64,000 nt of DNA, from contig QCQA01000002.1 of the NCBI GenBank assembly GCA_003212335.1, positions 62,001 through 126,000 of the forward strand, written 5' to 3'. The translations under genes were made by a program, and so were the position numbers. The first letter of the stretch is position 1. Each line of letters opens with the position of its first letter. The notes beneath the pieces were generated by a model, which saw nothing but the letters and a program-made list of their open reading frames with translations, did no database searches and was not told the origin of the DNA. The stretch comes from SAR86 cluster bacterium AG-447-A08. Its GTDB lineage: Bacteria; Pseudomonadota; Gammaproteobacteria; Magnimaribacterales; Magnimaribacteraceae. Positions 8,880 to 17,340 of the stretch are shown here, piece after piece.

Positions 8880-9276
8880 ATTTACGTGCGCCTTCGCTAT
8901 CAAATATTCTAAGGTAAGTAAGTTGCTCTTGATCAGAGGTGTTATTAACTTTTATGTAGTCACCTTCTTCTGCAAGAACTATATCCCCAGACACAATAGG
9001 CAGTTCAGCTTTATGCTCTATACCAAAGCTAGGATTTGTTCCGTGACCAGCTTCATGATTTGAATATTCAATCACTTCCATTTGCCCTATACCCGATAGA
9101 AACACATAGACAACTTCAGATTCAATCAGTCGATGCCCGCCAGTTGATTCACTAGGTTGAATAATAGTTTTTCCTGCAACTAATTTTCTAAGAAGATCAT
9201 TAGTCCACGCAGAATAAGAATCACTAGTCTTAGAGAGGTTATCTCCTACAGAGAAATTTTCGTATTTTTTTGCCAT
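8878..9276 (-). CDS. Cupin-like small protein
   Basis: A 132-residue soluble protein with a beta-rich, glycine-punctuated pattern typical of a single cupin barrel. HRLIESEVVYVFLSGIGQMEV (about 48-68) resembles the first cupin motif, and the PIVSGDIVLAEEGD region (about 93-106) resembles the second. The classical HxH is not clear, so metal binding is uncertain. It is divergent from the flavoenzyme gene at 9367 across about 90 bases and stands alone on its strand. Function is not known; cupins of this size often act as sugar isomerases, dioxygenases or ligand sensors. Confidence 0.55.
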   Translation of the reverse strand: MAKKYENFSVGDNLSKTSDSYSAWTNDLLRKLVAGKTIIQPSESTGGHRLIESEVVYVFLSGIGQMEVIEYSNHEAGHGTNPSFGIEHKAELPIVSGDIVLAEEGDYIKVNNTSDQEQLTYLRIFDSEGARK

Positions 9277-9366
9277 ATTTATTCAATTAAAAAAAAGCAT
9301 TCTAACATTACTTCTTCTTTGCTGTTTAGTTTGTTGCATTATAAGATTCTCCAGAGGAGTATTTGA

Positions 9367-10992
9367 ATGAGAAAGAGAAAGTTTTGGGGATGGGGGTATG
9401 AAGATGAATTACTCACAGAAGATGAAGAGAATAATATTGATAAACGAATCGCAACCACCTTTAATTTAGAATCTGTCAACAGAATAGATATACCTAACAT
9501 TAATGACATAGATTTACTTGAACCTAGAATCAAATCTACGCAATCTTTAGAAAGAATCTTGTCCGACGATAAACTAGAAAGATTAAACCATTCTTACGGT
9601 AAATCTTTTCCTGATTCTGCCAGATCAATTCTAGGTCATTTTCCTCATCCACCAGATTTAGTAGCTTTTCCAAATTCTGAAGAAGATGTAACTAATCTGC
9701 TAGATTGGTCTTCTTCAAATGATATTGCCGTCATACCATACGGAGGTGGATCAAGCGTTTGTGGAGGCGTAGAAACTTTTGTAGGAGATGATTATAAGGG
9801 TGTCATATCCCTAGATATGAAGAACCTTGATTCTATTGTTGATATAGATAGAGATAGCAGAACAGCCTTAATACAAGGTGGAATATTTGGTCCTGATCTA
9901 GAAGCAAAACTCAAAAAACATGATCTGACAATGCGTCATTATCCTCAAAGTTTTGAGTTTTCTACTCTTGGAGGATGGATAGCCACAAGATCAGGAGGTC
10001 ATTACGCTACTTTATACACACATATAGATGACTTTGTAGAATCTTTAAAAATGATTACCCCTTCAGGTTCATATGAAACCCGAAGGTTGCCCGGCTCAGG
10101 AGCAGGACCAAGCCCCGACAGATTTGCTATAGGTTCTGAAGGGATTATGGGAATAATTACAGAAGCTTCTATGCGTTTACAGGACCGGCCTACTTACAGG
10201 TCTTCATGTACTGTTGAGTTTGAACAATATGTAAATGCTTTAAATGCTTTGAGACAGATCAGTCAAGCAGGCCTTTTTCCTGCTAACTGTAGGTTATTGG
10301 ATGCAAATGAAGCTCTATTTAATGGAGCAGGTGATGGAACTAAACATTTATTAATCCTTGCTTTTGAATCTAGTGATCACGATAAAACTTATGCACTTGA
10401 TAGAGCTTTAGATATCGCAAAAGAAAATGAAGGACTTTTTAAGAAGCCTGCAGAATCATCAAATGCGCACCGTTCAGGTTCCTCAGGAAGTTGGAGAAAT
10501 AGTTTTATTAAAGCTCCTTATTTACGAGAAAGCTTTACAAGAAGAGGTATTATTCAAGACACTTTTGAAACTTCTATAACTTGGGATAAAAGCATGAGCT
10601 TTATTGAGGATATCAAAGAACAGACAGCTAAAGCTATCCTAAGCATTACCGGTAAGCCTTCCTTAGTTACTTGCAGAATCACTCACAGTTATCCAGATGG
10701 GCTTGCTCCTTACTTTACTTTTGGAGCATTTGCCACACCTGAAACTATGATTGATATATGGAAAGACATTAAGCTTGCCACTAATGAAATTTGTGTCTCT
10801 AATAATGGTACTGTTACACACCATCACGCAGTTGGTAGAGATCATAGACCTAGAGGGTATGATCATCAAAGACCAGAATTATTTAGTAAAGTACTAAGGT
10901 CAGCGAAGTCATCACTTGATCCTAAGGGCATAATGAACCCAGGAGTATTAATTGATCCAGAAGGTAAAACCATAAATAACTGGATGAGCTGA
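9367..10992 (+). CDS. FAD-dependent oxidase of the alkyl-DHAP synthase type
   Basis: A 541-residue flavoprotein. The opening FWGWGYEDE matches the GWGY start of alkylglycerone-phosphate synthases. The PCMH-type FAD domain follows (IPYGGGSSVCGG at about 121; PQSFEFSTLGGWIATRSGG near 197). GSEGIMGIITEA, CRITHSYPDG and a C-terminal HHHAVGRDHRP follow in the family order. AGPS exchanges the acyl group of acyl-DHAP for a fatty alcohol, making an ether lipid precursor. A bacterial role may differ, since related flavoenzymes oxidise D-lactate or D-2-hydroxy acids. The start follows AGAGGAG by seven bases. An HD-domain gene follows after 53 bases. Confidence 0.75.
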   Translation: MRKRKFWGWGYEDELLTEDEENNIDKRIATTFNLESVNRIDIPNINDIDLLEPRIKSTQSLERILSDDKLERLNHSYGKSFPDSARSILGHFPHPPDLVAFPNSEEDVTNLLDWSSSNDIAVIPYGGGSSVCGGVETFVGDDYKGVISLDMKNLDSIVDIDRDSRTALIQGGIFGPDLEAKLKKHDLTMRHYPQSFEFSTLGGWIATRSGGHYATLYTHIDDFVESLKMITPSGSYETRRLPGSGAGPSPDRFAIGSEGIMGIITEASMRLQDRPTYRSSCTVEFEQYVNALNALRQISQAGLFPANCRLLDANEALFNGAGDGTKHLLILAFESSDHDKTYALDRALDIAKENEGLFKKPAESSNAHRSGSSGSWRNSFIKAPYLRESFTRRGIIQDTFETSITWDKSMSFIEDIKEQTAKAILSITGKPSLVTCRITHSYPDGLAPYFTFGAFATPETMIDIWKDIKLATNEICVSNNGTVTHHHAVGRDHRPRGYDHQRPELFSKVLRSAKSSLDPKGIMNPGVLIDPEGKTINNWMS

Positions 10993-11045
10993 GTATATGA
11001 AAAATATGCATATTGCGGCATAATTAATAAAAAAAGGGAGGATAT

Positions 11046-11624
11046 ATGTCGAAACAAGCAACTTTTACTGAAATGCTTAATGGAACGGCTGAAGACTACG
11101 CCATCATAGGTGAGCATGCATCTGAATTTGCACAAAATTTACCTAATAGAATTTTAGATCATTTATCTATATTAAAAGGTGATACTGGAGGGTTTGCAGT
11201 TGATCGCTTCACCCACTGCCTACAAACGGCAACAAGAGCTTACAGAGATGGAAGGGATGAAGAATATGTTGTTTGTGCTTTGCTTCATGATATTGGAGAT
11301 ACTATAGCCTCTGCTAATCATGCTGACTTAGCAGCCACTATGCTTGAACCTTTTGTATCAGAAGAGAATTACTGGATTGTGAAACATCATGGTATTTTCC
11401 AAGGTTACTACTTTTTCGAGTATTTGGGCTTAGATAAAAACATGAGAGATGAGTACCGTGACAGCCCATACTGGCATGCCTGTGCAGAATTCTGTGCAAA
11501 GTATGATCAAAATTCATTTGATCCTGAATATGAAAATATGTCTTTAGAAGAGTTTGAGCCCATGGTTAGAAATGTCTTTTCTAAACCGAAGAATTCAATT
11601 TATAAAAAAAGAGACTACGTATAA
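11046..11624 (+). CDS. HD-domain protein, PhnZ/MIOX-like di-iron oxygenase candidate
   Basis: A 192-residue protein with a full set of dinuclear HD-domain ligands: H57, H81-D82 (LLHDIGD), H92 in NHADLAA, H114 in VKHH, and D154 in AKYDQNS. Order, spacing and phrases resemble the mixed-valence di-iron oxygenases (PhnZ/TmpB phosphonate enzymes and relatives) more than nucleotide phosphohydrolases. The PhnZ substrate residues before the first His, and the last His of its HDxxH, are not kept (here HDIGD), so a different substrate is likely. GGGAGG lies just before the start. It may be cotranscribed with the flavoenzyme upstream and the GH3 gene 15 bases downstream. Confidence 0.7.
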   Translation: MSKQATFTEMLNGTAEDYAIIGEHASEFAQNLPNRILDHLSILKGDTGGFAVDRFTHCLQTATRAYRDGRDEEYVVCALLHDIGDTIASANHADLAATMLEPFVSEENYWIVKHHGIFQGYYFFEYLGLDKNMRDEYRDSPYWHACAEFCAKYDQNSFDPEYENMSLEEFEPMVRNVFSKPKNSIYKKRDYV

Positions 11625-11639
11625 AACATTCTAAATTCT

Positions 11640-14075
11640 ATGGATAGAATAGAGTCTCTGATTAGCGAGCTTACTCTAGAAGAAAAAGTTTCGATTTTAT
11701 CTGGTTCCACAGCCTGGCATACAACTGGTGTACCTAGGTTAAATATACCCAGGGTTAAGATGACCGACGGACCGATCGGGGCGAGGGGGGACTCTGTTTC
11801 AGGGGCTACATCGGCATGCTTTCCCAGTGCGTCATGCCTTTCATCTTCCTGGGATAAAGAAAATATTGAAGATGTAGCTAGGGCTATAGGTGTTGAGGCG
11901 AAGAGTAAAGATGCTGATGTTCTCCTCGGACCTACAATTAATTTACATAGGCACCCTTTAGGTGGAAGACATTTTGAATGTTATTCGGAAGATCCAATTC
12001 TTACAGGTGAACTAGCAAGTAGTTATGTTAAAGGCATCCAATCAGTAGGAGTTTCAGCATGCTTAAAACACTTTATTGGTAACGATACTGAATACCAAAG
12101 GCATTTTGTAAGTTCTAATATTGATGAAAGAACTTTAAGAGAGCTTTATCTACTACCTTTTGAAATGGGAGTAAAAGCAGGTTCACTGTCTGTAATGTCT
12201 GCATATAATCAGCTAAACAATATCTATTGCTCTTCTCATAGCGATATTTTAAATAAGATTCTCAAGGAAGAATGGAATTTTCCAGGTTACGTTGTAAGTG
12301 ATTGGGGAGCGGCACAAGACACCATTGGGAATGCTAATGGAGGACTTGATTGTGAAATGCCAGGTCCTGCTAGAAGTTGGGGAGAAAATTTAGTCAAGGC
12401 AGTTAATGATGGCAAGGTACTTGAAGAGGTAGTAGATGATAAGGTCAGAAGGATTTTAAGAGTAGCTGATTTCACTGGAAGACTAGACAAACCAGAGGAG
12501 AAACCTGAAGAGAGTAATAATCTTAAGGAAGATCAAGCCTTAATCAGAAAAGCAGGATCTGAAGGAATGGTTTTATTAAAAAACAACCAAGTATTACCTT
12601 TACAAAAAGAAAAAATAAAAAAACTTGCTGTTATAGGGCCAAATGCTCTTAAGGGACAATATTTAGGAGGAGGTAGTGCTTCTTTAAATCCTCATTATGT
12701 AGTTCATCCACTTGAAGGGATTAAAGCTGCATTAGATGAAAATGTTGAAGTAAGTTATGCAAAGGGTTGTCACACTCACAAATTTTTACCAGCTATACCG
12801 GAATCTTTATTTACAGAAAATGAAGGTTTTTCTGTTGATTTTTACGATGGTCAAGAATTTAAGGGATCGCCAATAGAAACAAAGATCCTTAAAGGAAATA
12901 AGTTTTGGGCTATGGGAGGTTTTGGTCTAGATATTGTTGCTCAATCTAAAAGGCCGTCTTTAAGTGTAAGGTTTTCTGGAACATTAAAACCTGAATTTTC
13001 AGGTGAATTTGACTTTGAAATTTTTAGTATAGGGCCTTCAAGGTTGTTAGTTGATGATGAAGTTTTAATTGATAATTGGACATCCCAAGAACCTGGAGAA
13101 ACTTTCTTTGCTATGGGGTCTGCTCCAAAAAGAGGTAAAATCGAATTTAAAGAAGGACAAACTTATTCGTTAGTTATTGAGTATAAGTGGGAAGGTCGAT
13201 TCCCTGCCGTTCAGATTGGTATGCAGGCACCTGATCAACATGACTTAATGGAAGAGGCAACGTCTTTAGCAAAGGAAGCAGATGCAGTAATCCTTATTGT
13301 TGGCACAAATTCAGACTGGGAGACAGAGGGAAATGATAGGGCTTCTTTAGATTTGCCTTCTAACCAGGATGAATTAATAGAAAAAGTTTGTCACCTCAAT
13401 AAAAATACCGTTGTAGTATTAAATACAGGCTCACCTTGTGAGATGCCTTGGGTAGATAAAGCCAATTCAATTCTTCAATGCTGGTTTCCCGGTCAAGAAT
13501 TTGGAAACTCCTTGTCTGATGTATTATTTGGCGAGGTAAATCCATCCGGAAAATTACCAACAACCTTTCCGAAGAACTTATCTGATACACCAGCTTATTC
13601 AACATATCCTGGTAAGGATCTTCAAATGGATTATGATGAAGGCCTATTTATCGGTTATAGATGGTATGACAGGGAAGAGATTGAACCATTATTTGCTTTT
13701 GGGCATGGTCTTTCTTATACAACCTTTGACTACTCTAATTTAAGGGCAGTTCCTCCAAAAGGGACTTCATCAGTTGCAGCTTTTGAATTAGAGATAACTA
13801 ATTCAGGTGATGTTTTCGGTAAAGAGATAGTGCAGGGCTATGTGAAGGTTTCTGAATCTAAGATAGATCGTCCTATTAAGGAGTTAAAAAAGTTTGAAAA
13901 GGTTTCCTTAGAACCTGGCGAGTCAAAGAAAATTACATTCGAACTCACCGAAAGAGAACTGTCATTTTGGAGTGAAACAAATCAATCTTGGCAGGTAGAA
14001 CCTGCAGAATATATCTTCGAAGTTGGTGCTTCTGCGATCGATATTAGAGAATCTACTTCTGTTTGGTTAGGTTAA
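11640..14075 (+). CDS. Cytoplasmic GH3 beta-glucosidase with PA14 domain
   Basis: An 811-residue GH3 enzyme with no signal peptide. The barrel carries KHFIGNDTE (143-151) and the nucleophile D221 in GYVVSDWGA. A PA14 insertion (about 390-535) interrupts the second domain, as in PA14-type GH3 enzymes where it shapes the substrate entry. The acid/base is expected in SDWETEGNDR, just after PA14. FGHGLSYTTFDY near 690 leads into a C-terminal fibronectin-III-like domain. It would hydrolyse glucosides imported by the GPH transporters. No ribosome-binding site is visible. Its stop touches the stop of the converging SDR gene. Confidence 0.93.
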   Translation: MDRIESLISELTLEEKVSILSGSTAWHTTGVPRLNIPRVKMTDGPIGARGDSVSGATSACFPSASCLSSSWDKENIEDVARAIGVEAKSKDADVLLGPTINLHRHPLGGRHFECYSEDPILTGELASSYVKGIQSVGVSACLKHFIGNDTEYQRHFVSSNIDERTLRELYLLPFEMGVKAGSLSVMSAYNQLNNIYCSSHSDILNKILKEEWNFPGYVVSDWGAAQDTIGNANGGLDCEMPGPARSWGENLVKAVNDGKVLEEVVDDKVRRILRVADFTGRLDKPEEKPEESNNLKEDQALIRKAGSEGMVLLKNNQVLPLQKEKIKKLAVIGPNALKGQYLGGGSASLNPHYVVHPLEGIKAALDENVEVSYAKGCHTHKFLPAIPESLFTENEGFSVDFYDGQEFKGSPIETKILKGNKFWAMGGFGLDIVAQSKRPSLSVRFSGTLKPEFSGEFDFEIFSIGPSRLLVDDEVLIDNWTSQEPGETFFAMGSAPKRGKIEFKEGQTYSLVIEYKWEGRFPAVQIGMQAPDQHDLMEEATSLAKEADAVILIVGTNSDWETEGNDRASLDLPSNQDELIEKVCHLNKNTVVVLNTGSPCEMPWVDKANSILQCWFPGQEFGNSLSDVLFGEVNPSGKLPTTFPKNLSDTPAYSTYPGKDLQMDYDEGLFIGYRWYDREEIEPLFAFGHGLSYTTFDYSNLRAVPPKGTSSVAAFELEITNSGDVFGKEIVQGYVKVSESKIDRPIKELKKFEKVSLEPGESKKITFELTERELSFWSETNQSWQVEPAEYIFEVGASAIDIRESTSVWLG

Positions 14076-14984
14076 CTAAACTTTTTTAGGAACTCCTTTT
14101 TCCTCTACCTCCTGATCATGAAATTTCTTAGTCTCCACGAGCTCAGGGATAAGTTTATCTAACTGATCTAAAGTCCATAAATTATCTGTAGTAAAAGATT
14201 GGATAATTGCTGGTTGTTGCATGATTCCTAATATTCCTCCTTGAGAATGAATAATTTGAGACGTTATTTCACTTGCTTCTTCAGTGCAAAGCCAAGCTAC
14301 GACTGGGGCTATCTGTCCAGGACCTTGAGTCCAATCGTTTTCGTCATACTTTCTTCCCGCCGCTTCTATTAAATCTATTGTTAGTCTTGTTGCAGCTCCA
14401 GGAGATATGGTGTTTACAGTGCATTTGTATTTTGCAACCTCTAAAGCCAGAGATCTTGTGAAACCCGCAATACCTTCTTTAGCAGCACCATAATTAACTT
14501 GACCAAAATTACCAAATAGTCCAGAAACAGATGACATATTTATGATCCTACAACCAGAGACATTGTTGTCTCTAATATACCTAACAAGCGGTCTGGTACA
14601 GTTATAGTGACCCTTCAAATGTACTTCCATGATTACGTCCCAATCCGACTCTTCCATGTTGTATAAAGTTCTGTCTCTTAAGACTCCCGCATTATTGACA
14701 AGAATGTCAGCACGACCAAATGATTCAATTGCAGTGTTAAATATATTTTGTCCGCCTTCGACTGTACCTACAGAATCGTAATTTGCAGCAGCTTCGCCTC
14801 CTAAAGCTTTAATTTCCTCAACAACCTGATCGGCAACCTTTCCTTCGCCACTACCATCTCTATCTCCGCCTAAATCATTGACTACAATCTTTGCTCCCTC
14901 CGAAGCGAGGTACAAACATATTTCTCTCCCTATTCCTCTTCCTGCACCAGTAATGATTGCAACCTTATCTTTTAATCTTGCCAT
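14076..14984 (-). CDS. SDR oxidoreductase, MFE-2-like (3R)-hydroxyacyl-CoA dehydrogenase type
   Basis: A 302-residue short-chain dehydrogenase. It has the cofactor motif TGAGRGIG (12-19), NNAG at 97-100 and the catalytic Y165/K169 in NYGAAK. The insert VVNDLGGDRDGSGEG and the long C-terminal tail resemble the dehydrogenase domain of peroxisomal multifunctional enzyme 2 (HSD17B4), which oxidises (3R)-hydroxyacyl-CoA, including branched or sterol side-chain CoAs. This fits the alpha-methylacyl-CoA racemase at 25257. The start follows GAGGAG. It is transcribed alone on the - strand and converges with the GH3 gene with no gap. Confidence 0.85.
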   Translation of the reverse strand: MARLKDKVAIITGAGRGIGREICLYLASEGAKIVVNDLGGDRDGSGEGKVADQVVEEIKALGGEAAANYDSVGTVEGGQNIFNTAIESFGRADILVNNAGVLRDRTLYNMEESDWDVIMEVHLKGHYNCTRPLVRYIRDNNVSGCRIINMSSVSGLFGNFGQVNYGAAKEGIAGFTRSLALEVAKYKCTVNTISPGAATRLTIDLIEAAGRKYDENDWTQGPGQIAPVVAWLCTEEASEITSQIIHSQGGILGIMQQPAIIQSFTTDNLWTLDQLDKLIPELVETKKFHDQEVEEKGVPKKV

Positions 14985-15109
14985 AATATTCTCCTCTTTT
15001 TATTTTACTAAAAAAAAATATAGAAAATGGTGTTTTTTTACTCTGTTTTTTTTGTATTTATTTCTTTTCATTTACTGTATAAAAGGTCCGTAGGGAGGCT
15101 AAATTATTA

Positions 15110-16549
15110 ATGGTAGAAGAGCGAATTCAGGTTGCAAAAGCTTCAAATAGCACCATTTGGACCTATGGCTTTGGTTCAATTAGCGTAGGTATAAAAAATA
15201 ACCTATTAGGGACTTGGTTATTAATCTATTACAACCAAGTCCTCGGACTAGACGCACTTCTTGTTTCTTCGGCCATCGCAATTGCTCTTGTTGTTGATGC
15301 TATTTCTGATCCATTTGTCGGTATTTGGTCCGATAGAGTCCGTTCTAGATGGGGTAGAAGGCATCCTTTCATGTATGCCTCCATTATCCCTTTTTCTCTT
15401 TGTTATTATCTGATACTACAAGATCCAGGAGATATTTCTGATGGAGAAATGTTTACCAGATTATTGGTGCTAATGGTACTTATGAGAATTGCTATGACCT
15501 TTTATGAGGTTCCTAGAGCTGCGCTTGTTCCAGAATTATCAAAGGACTACGATCAGAGGAACAACTTCTCAGGTGTAGGCATGGCCTTAGGCTGGTTGGG
15601 TGGTGCAGGTATTTCTTTTATCCATATGGAGTTTTTTTTGGGGGATAGCTACTTTAATACCTCTGGTTATCAACTCTTAGCATTCTGGGGTGGACTAGGG
15701 ATCTTTATCAGTACTGCATTTACAGCTATAGGAACGCATAAGCATATACCTAATTTACACGTTCCCCCAGAAAGAAGTTTTCATATTCCTACTTTCCTAA
15801 AAGAAGCAAAAGAAACTCTTTCAAATAAGGCTTGGATAGTTTTATTTCTATCGGGTTGCATATATTCCTTATTAGTTGGTGTAGATACAGGAGCAGTCAC
15901 TTATTACTCAGCTTATCTATGGCAGTGGCAACCTAATGAAATCTCTGTCTATTCTTTATGGCAAGCAGCATCTGTAATTTGCATAGCTTTATTTGCACCA
16001 ATGATTGCTTATGGAAGAAGTAAGAAAAATATAGCGGTTGGTATATTTCTATGCACAATTTTTATAGGACCTTTACCAATAGTCTTGCGACTTTTAGAGC
16101 CCTACGTTGGAATAAGTTTAATACCCGCGAATGGATCAGATGCCCTTTGGTGGATTCTTTTATTCCATGGATGTCTTGCTGTAACCTTGGGCTCTCTAGG
16201 CTTTGTCTTCATTGGCTCCATGGCAATGGAAATAGTAGAGGATGTCGAAAAGACTACTGGAAGAAGAGAGGAGGGGCTTCTCGGAACTGTAAATGCCTTT
16301 ATACATAAACTTGTTGGTGCTGGAGGGGTTTTGATTGCTGGATTAATAGTATCTTGGGCAGGGTTTGATGATCCAAATGCAACTGAAGAAATGCTAAATG
16401 GCGAGATAATAAACAGATTCGCTTTTGTTCATGTTGTGTTGGGATTTTGTTTACCCATATTCTCTACTTTATTGGTACTAATGTTTGATATCGATAGAAA
16501 AGTACATTTGGAAAATGTTAATGATTTAGGTTACGTCGAGAAGGAGTAA
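15110..16549 (+). CDS. GPH-family sugar:cation symporter
   Basis: A 479-residue, 12-helix carrier. The family signature DAISDPFVGIWSDRVRSRWG (about 64-83) is followed by RRHPFMY. TFYEVPRAALVPEL lies near 129, and TGRREEGLLGTVNAF in the C-terminal half. It is clearly paralogous to the gene at 19574: the same RSRWGRRHPFMY, FYEVP and GTHKHIP phrases occur at the same positions. AGGGAGG lies 11 bases before the start. It heads a run of four rightward genes and overlaps the rhomboid gene by one base (TAATG). Glycoside or sugar-acid import is probable; the cargo is unknown. Confidence 0.9.
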   Translation: MVEERIQVAKASNSTIWTYGFGSISVGIKNNLLGTWLLIYYNQVLGLDALLVSSAIAIALVVDAISDPFVGIWSDRVRSRWGRRHPFMYASIIPFSLCYYLILQDPGDISDGEMFTRLLVLMVLMRIAMTFYEVPRAALVPELSKDYDQRNNFSGVGMALGWLGGAGISFIHMEFFLGDSYFNTSGYQLLAFWGGLGIFISTAFTAIGTHKHIPNLHVPPERSFHIPTFLKEAKETLSNKAWIVLFLSGCIYSLLVGVDTGAVTYYSAYLWQWQPNEISVYSLWQAASVICIALFAPMIAYGRSKKNIAVGIFLCTIFIGPLPIVLRLLEPYVGISLIPANGSDALWWILLFHGCLAVTLGSLGFVFIGSMAMEIVEDVEKTTGRREEGLLGTVNAFIHKLVGAGGVLIAGLIVSWAGFDDPNATEEMLNGEIINRFAFVHVVLGFCLPIFSTLLVLMFDIDRKVHLENVNDLGYVEKE

Positions 16550-17337
16550 TGTTCTTCTTTCCAATATCGGACGATAATCAAAGCAATTCCAAGCCCTATG
16601 TCTGTTATTCAATCATTGCAATTTGTTGTTTTATTTTTCTTTGGCAGAGCACTCTTCCTACTGATCTTAATCGTAATGCCATATATAACTTTGGAGTTAT
16701 ACCAGCTGCCTTATTAGGAGATCAGCAAAGTTTTATCAGCCCCTTTTTAACTGTTTTTACTTCTATGTTTATGCATGGTGGATGGATGCACTTGATAGGC
16801 AATATGGTCTTTCTGTGGATATTCGGAGATAACATCGAAGACAGTATGGGACACAAGAAATTCTTGTTTTTTTATCTAATATGCGGTCTGTTGGCAGCAT
16901 TATTACAAGCATTAATCAATCCAAGCTCTCCTGTACCTATGATTGGTGCAAGTGGAGCAATAGCAGGAATTTTGGGTGCTTATTTAGTTCTGCACCCTAA
17001 AGCTAATGTAAATGTTTTATTTTGGCTTTTTATCTTCATAACCGTAATCAAAGTACCCGCATTTATAGTCTTGAGCGTATGGATCGTAAGTCAATTTTTT
17101 AGTGCTTCTATAGGATCAGAAGGTGGAGTAGCTTATTTTGCCCACATAGGAGGTTTTATTGCGGGAGGTTTGTTGATAAGTTTTTTTAAATACCCCCAAA
17201 TTAAGTTATTTCAGGAGGGTAACTCTCAATCATTTGAGTCAAGCAAATTTTCTATAAATGGAATGTTTGGTCAAGGAAAAGAGAGGGACTTCATGCAAGA
17301 ATTTATCGACATAGCTAATAAAAAAGATAAAAATTAG
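16549..17337 (+). CDS. Rhomboid family intramembrane serine protease
   Basis: A 262-residue protein with about six membrane segments. The catalytic dyad is S135 in GASGAIAG and H199 in AHIGGFIAGG. HGGWMHLIGN at 76-85 is the conserved loop-1/TM2 region, with N85. The C-terminal 50 residues are polar and cytoplasmic. Rhomboids cut transmembrane helices of partner proteins. The start overlaps the stop of the transporter (TAATG) and the gene is three bases before the DUF3604 gene, so translation is probably coupled. Its substrate could be a neighbour, for example the membrane-anchored DUF3604 protein, but that is a guess. Confidence 0.92.
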   Translation: MFFFPISDDNQSNSKPYVCYSIIAICCFIFLWQSTLPTDLNRNAIYNFGVIPAALLGDQQSFISPFLTVFTSMFMHGGWMHLIGNMVFLWIFGDNIEDSMGHKKFLFFYLICGLLAALLQALINPSSPVPMIGASGAIAGILGAYLVLHPKANVNVLFWLFIFITVIKVPAFIVLSVWIVSQFFSASIGSEGGVAYFAHIGGFIAGGLLISFFKYPQIKLFQEGNSQSFESSKFSINGMFGQGKERDFMQEFIDIANKKDKN

Positions 17338-17340
17338 TTT

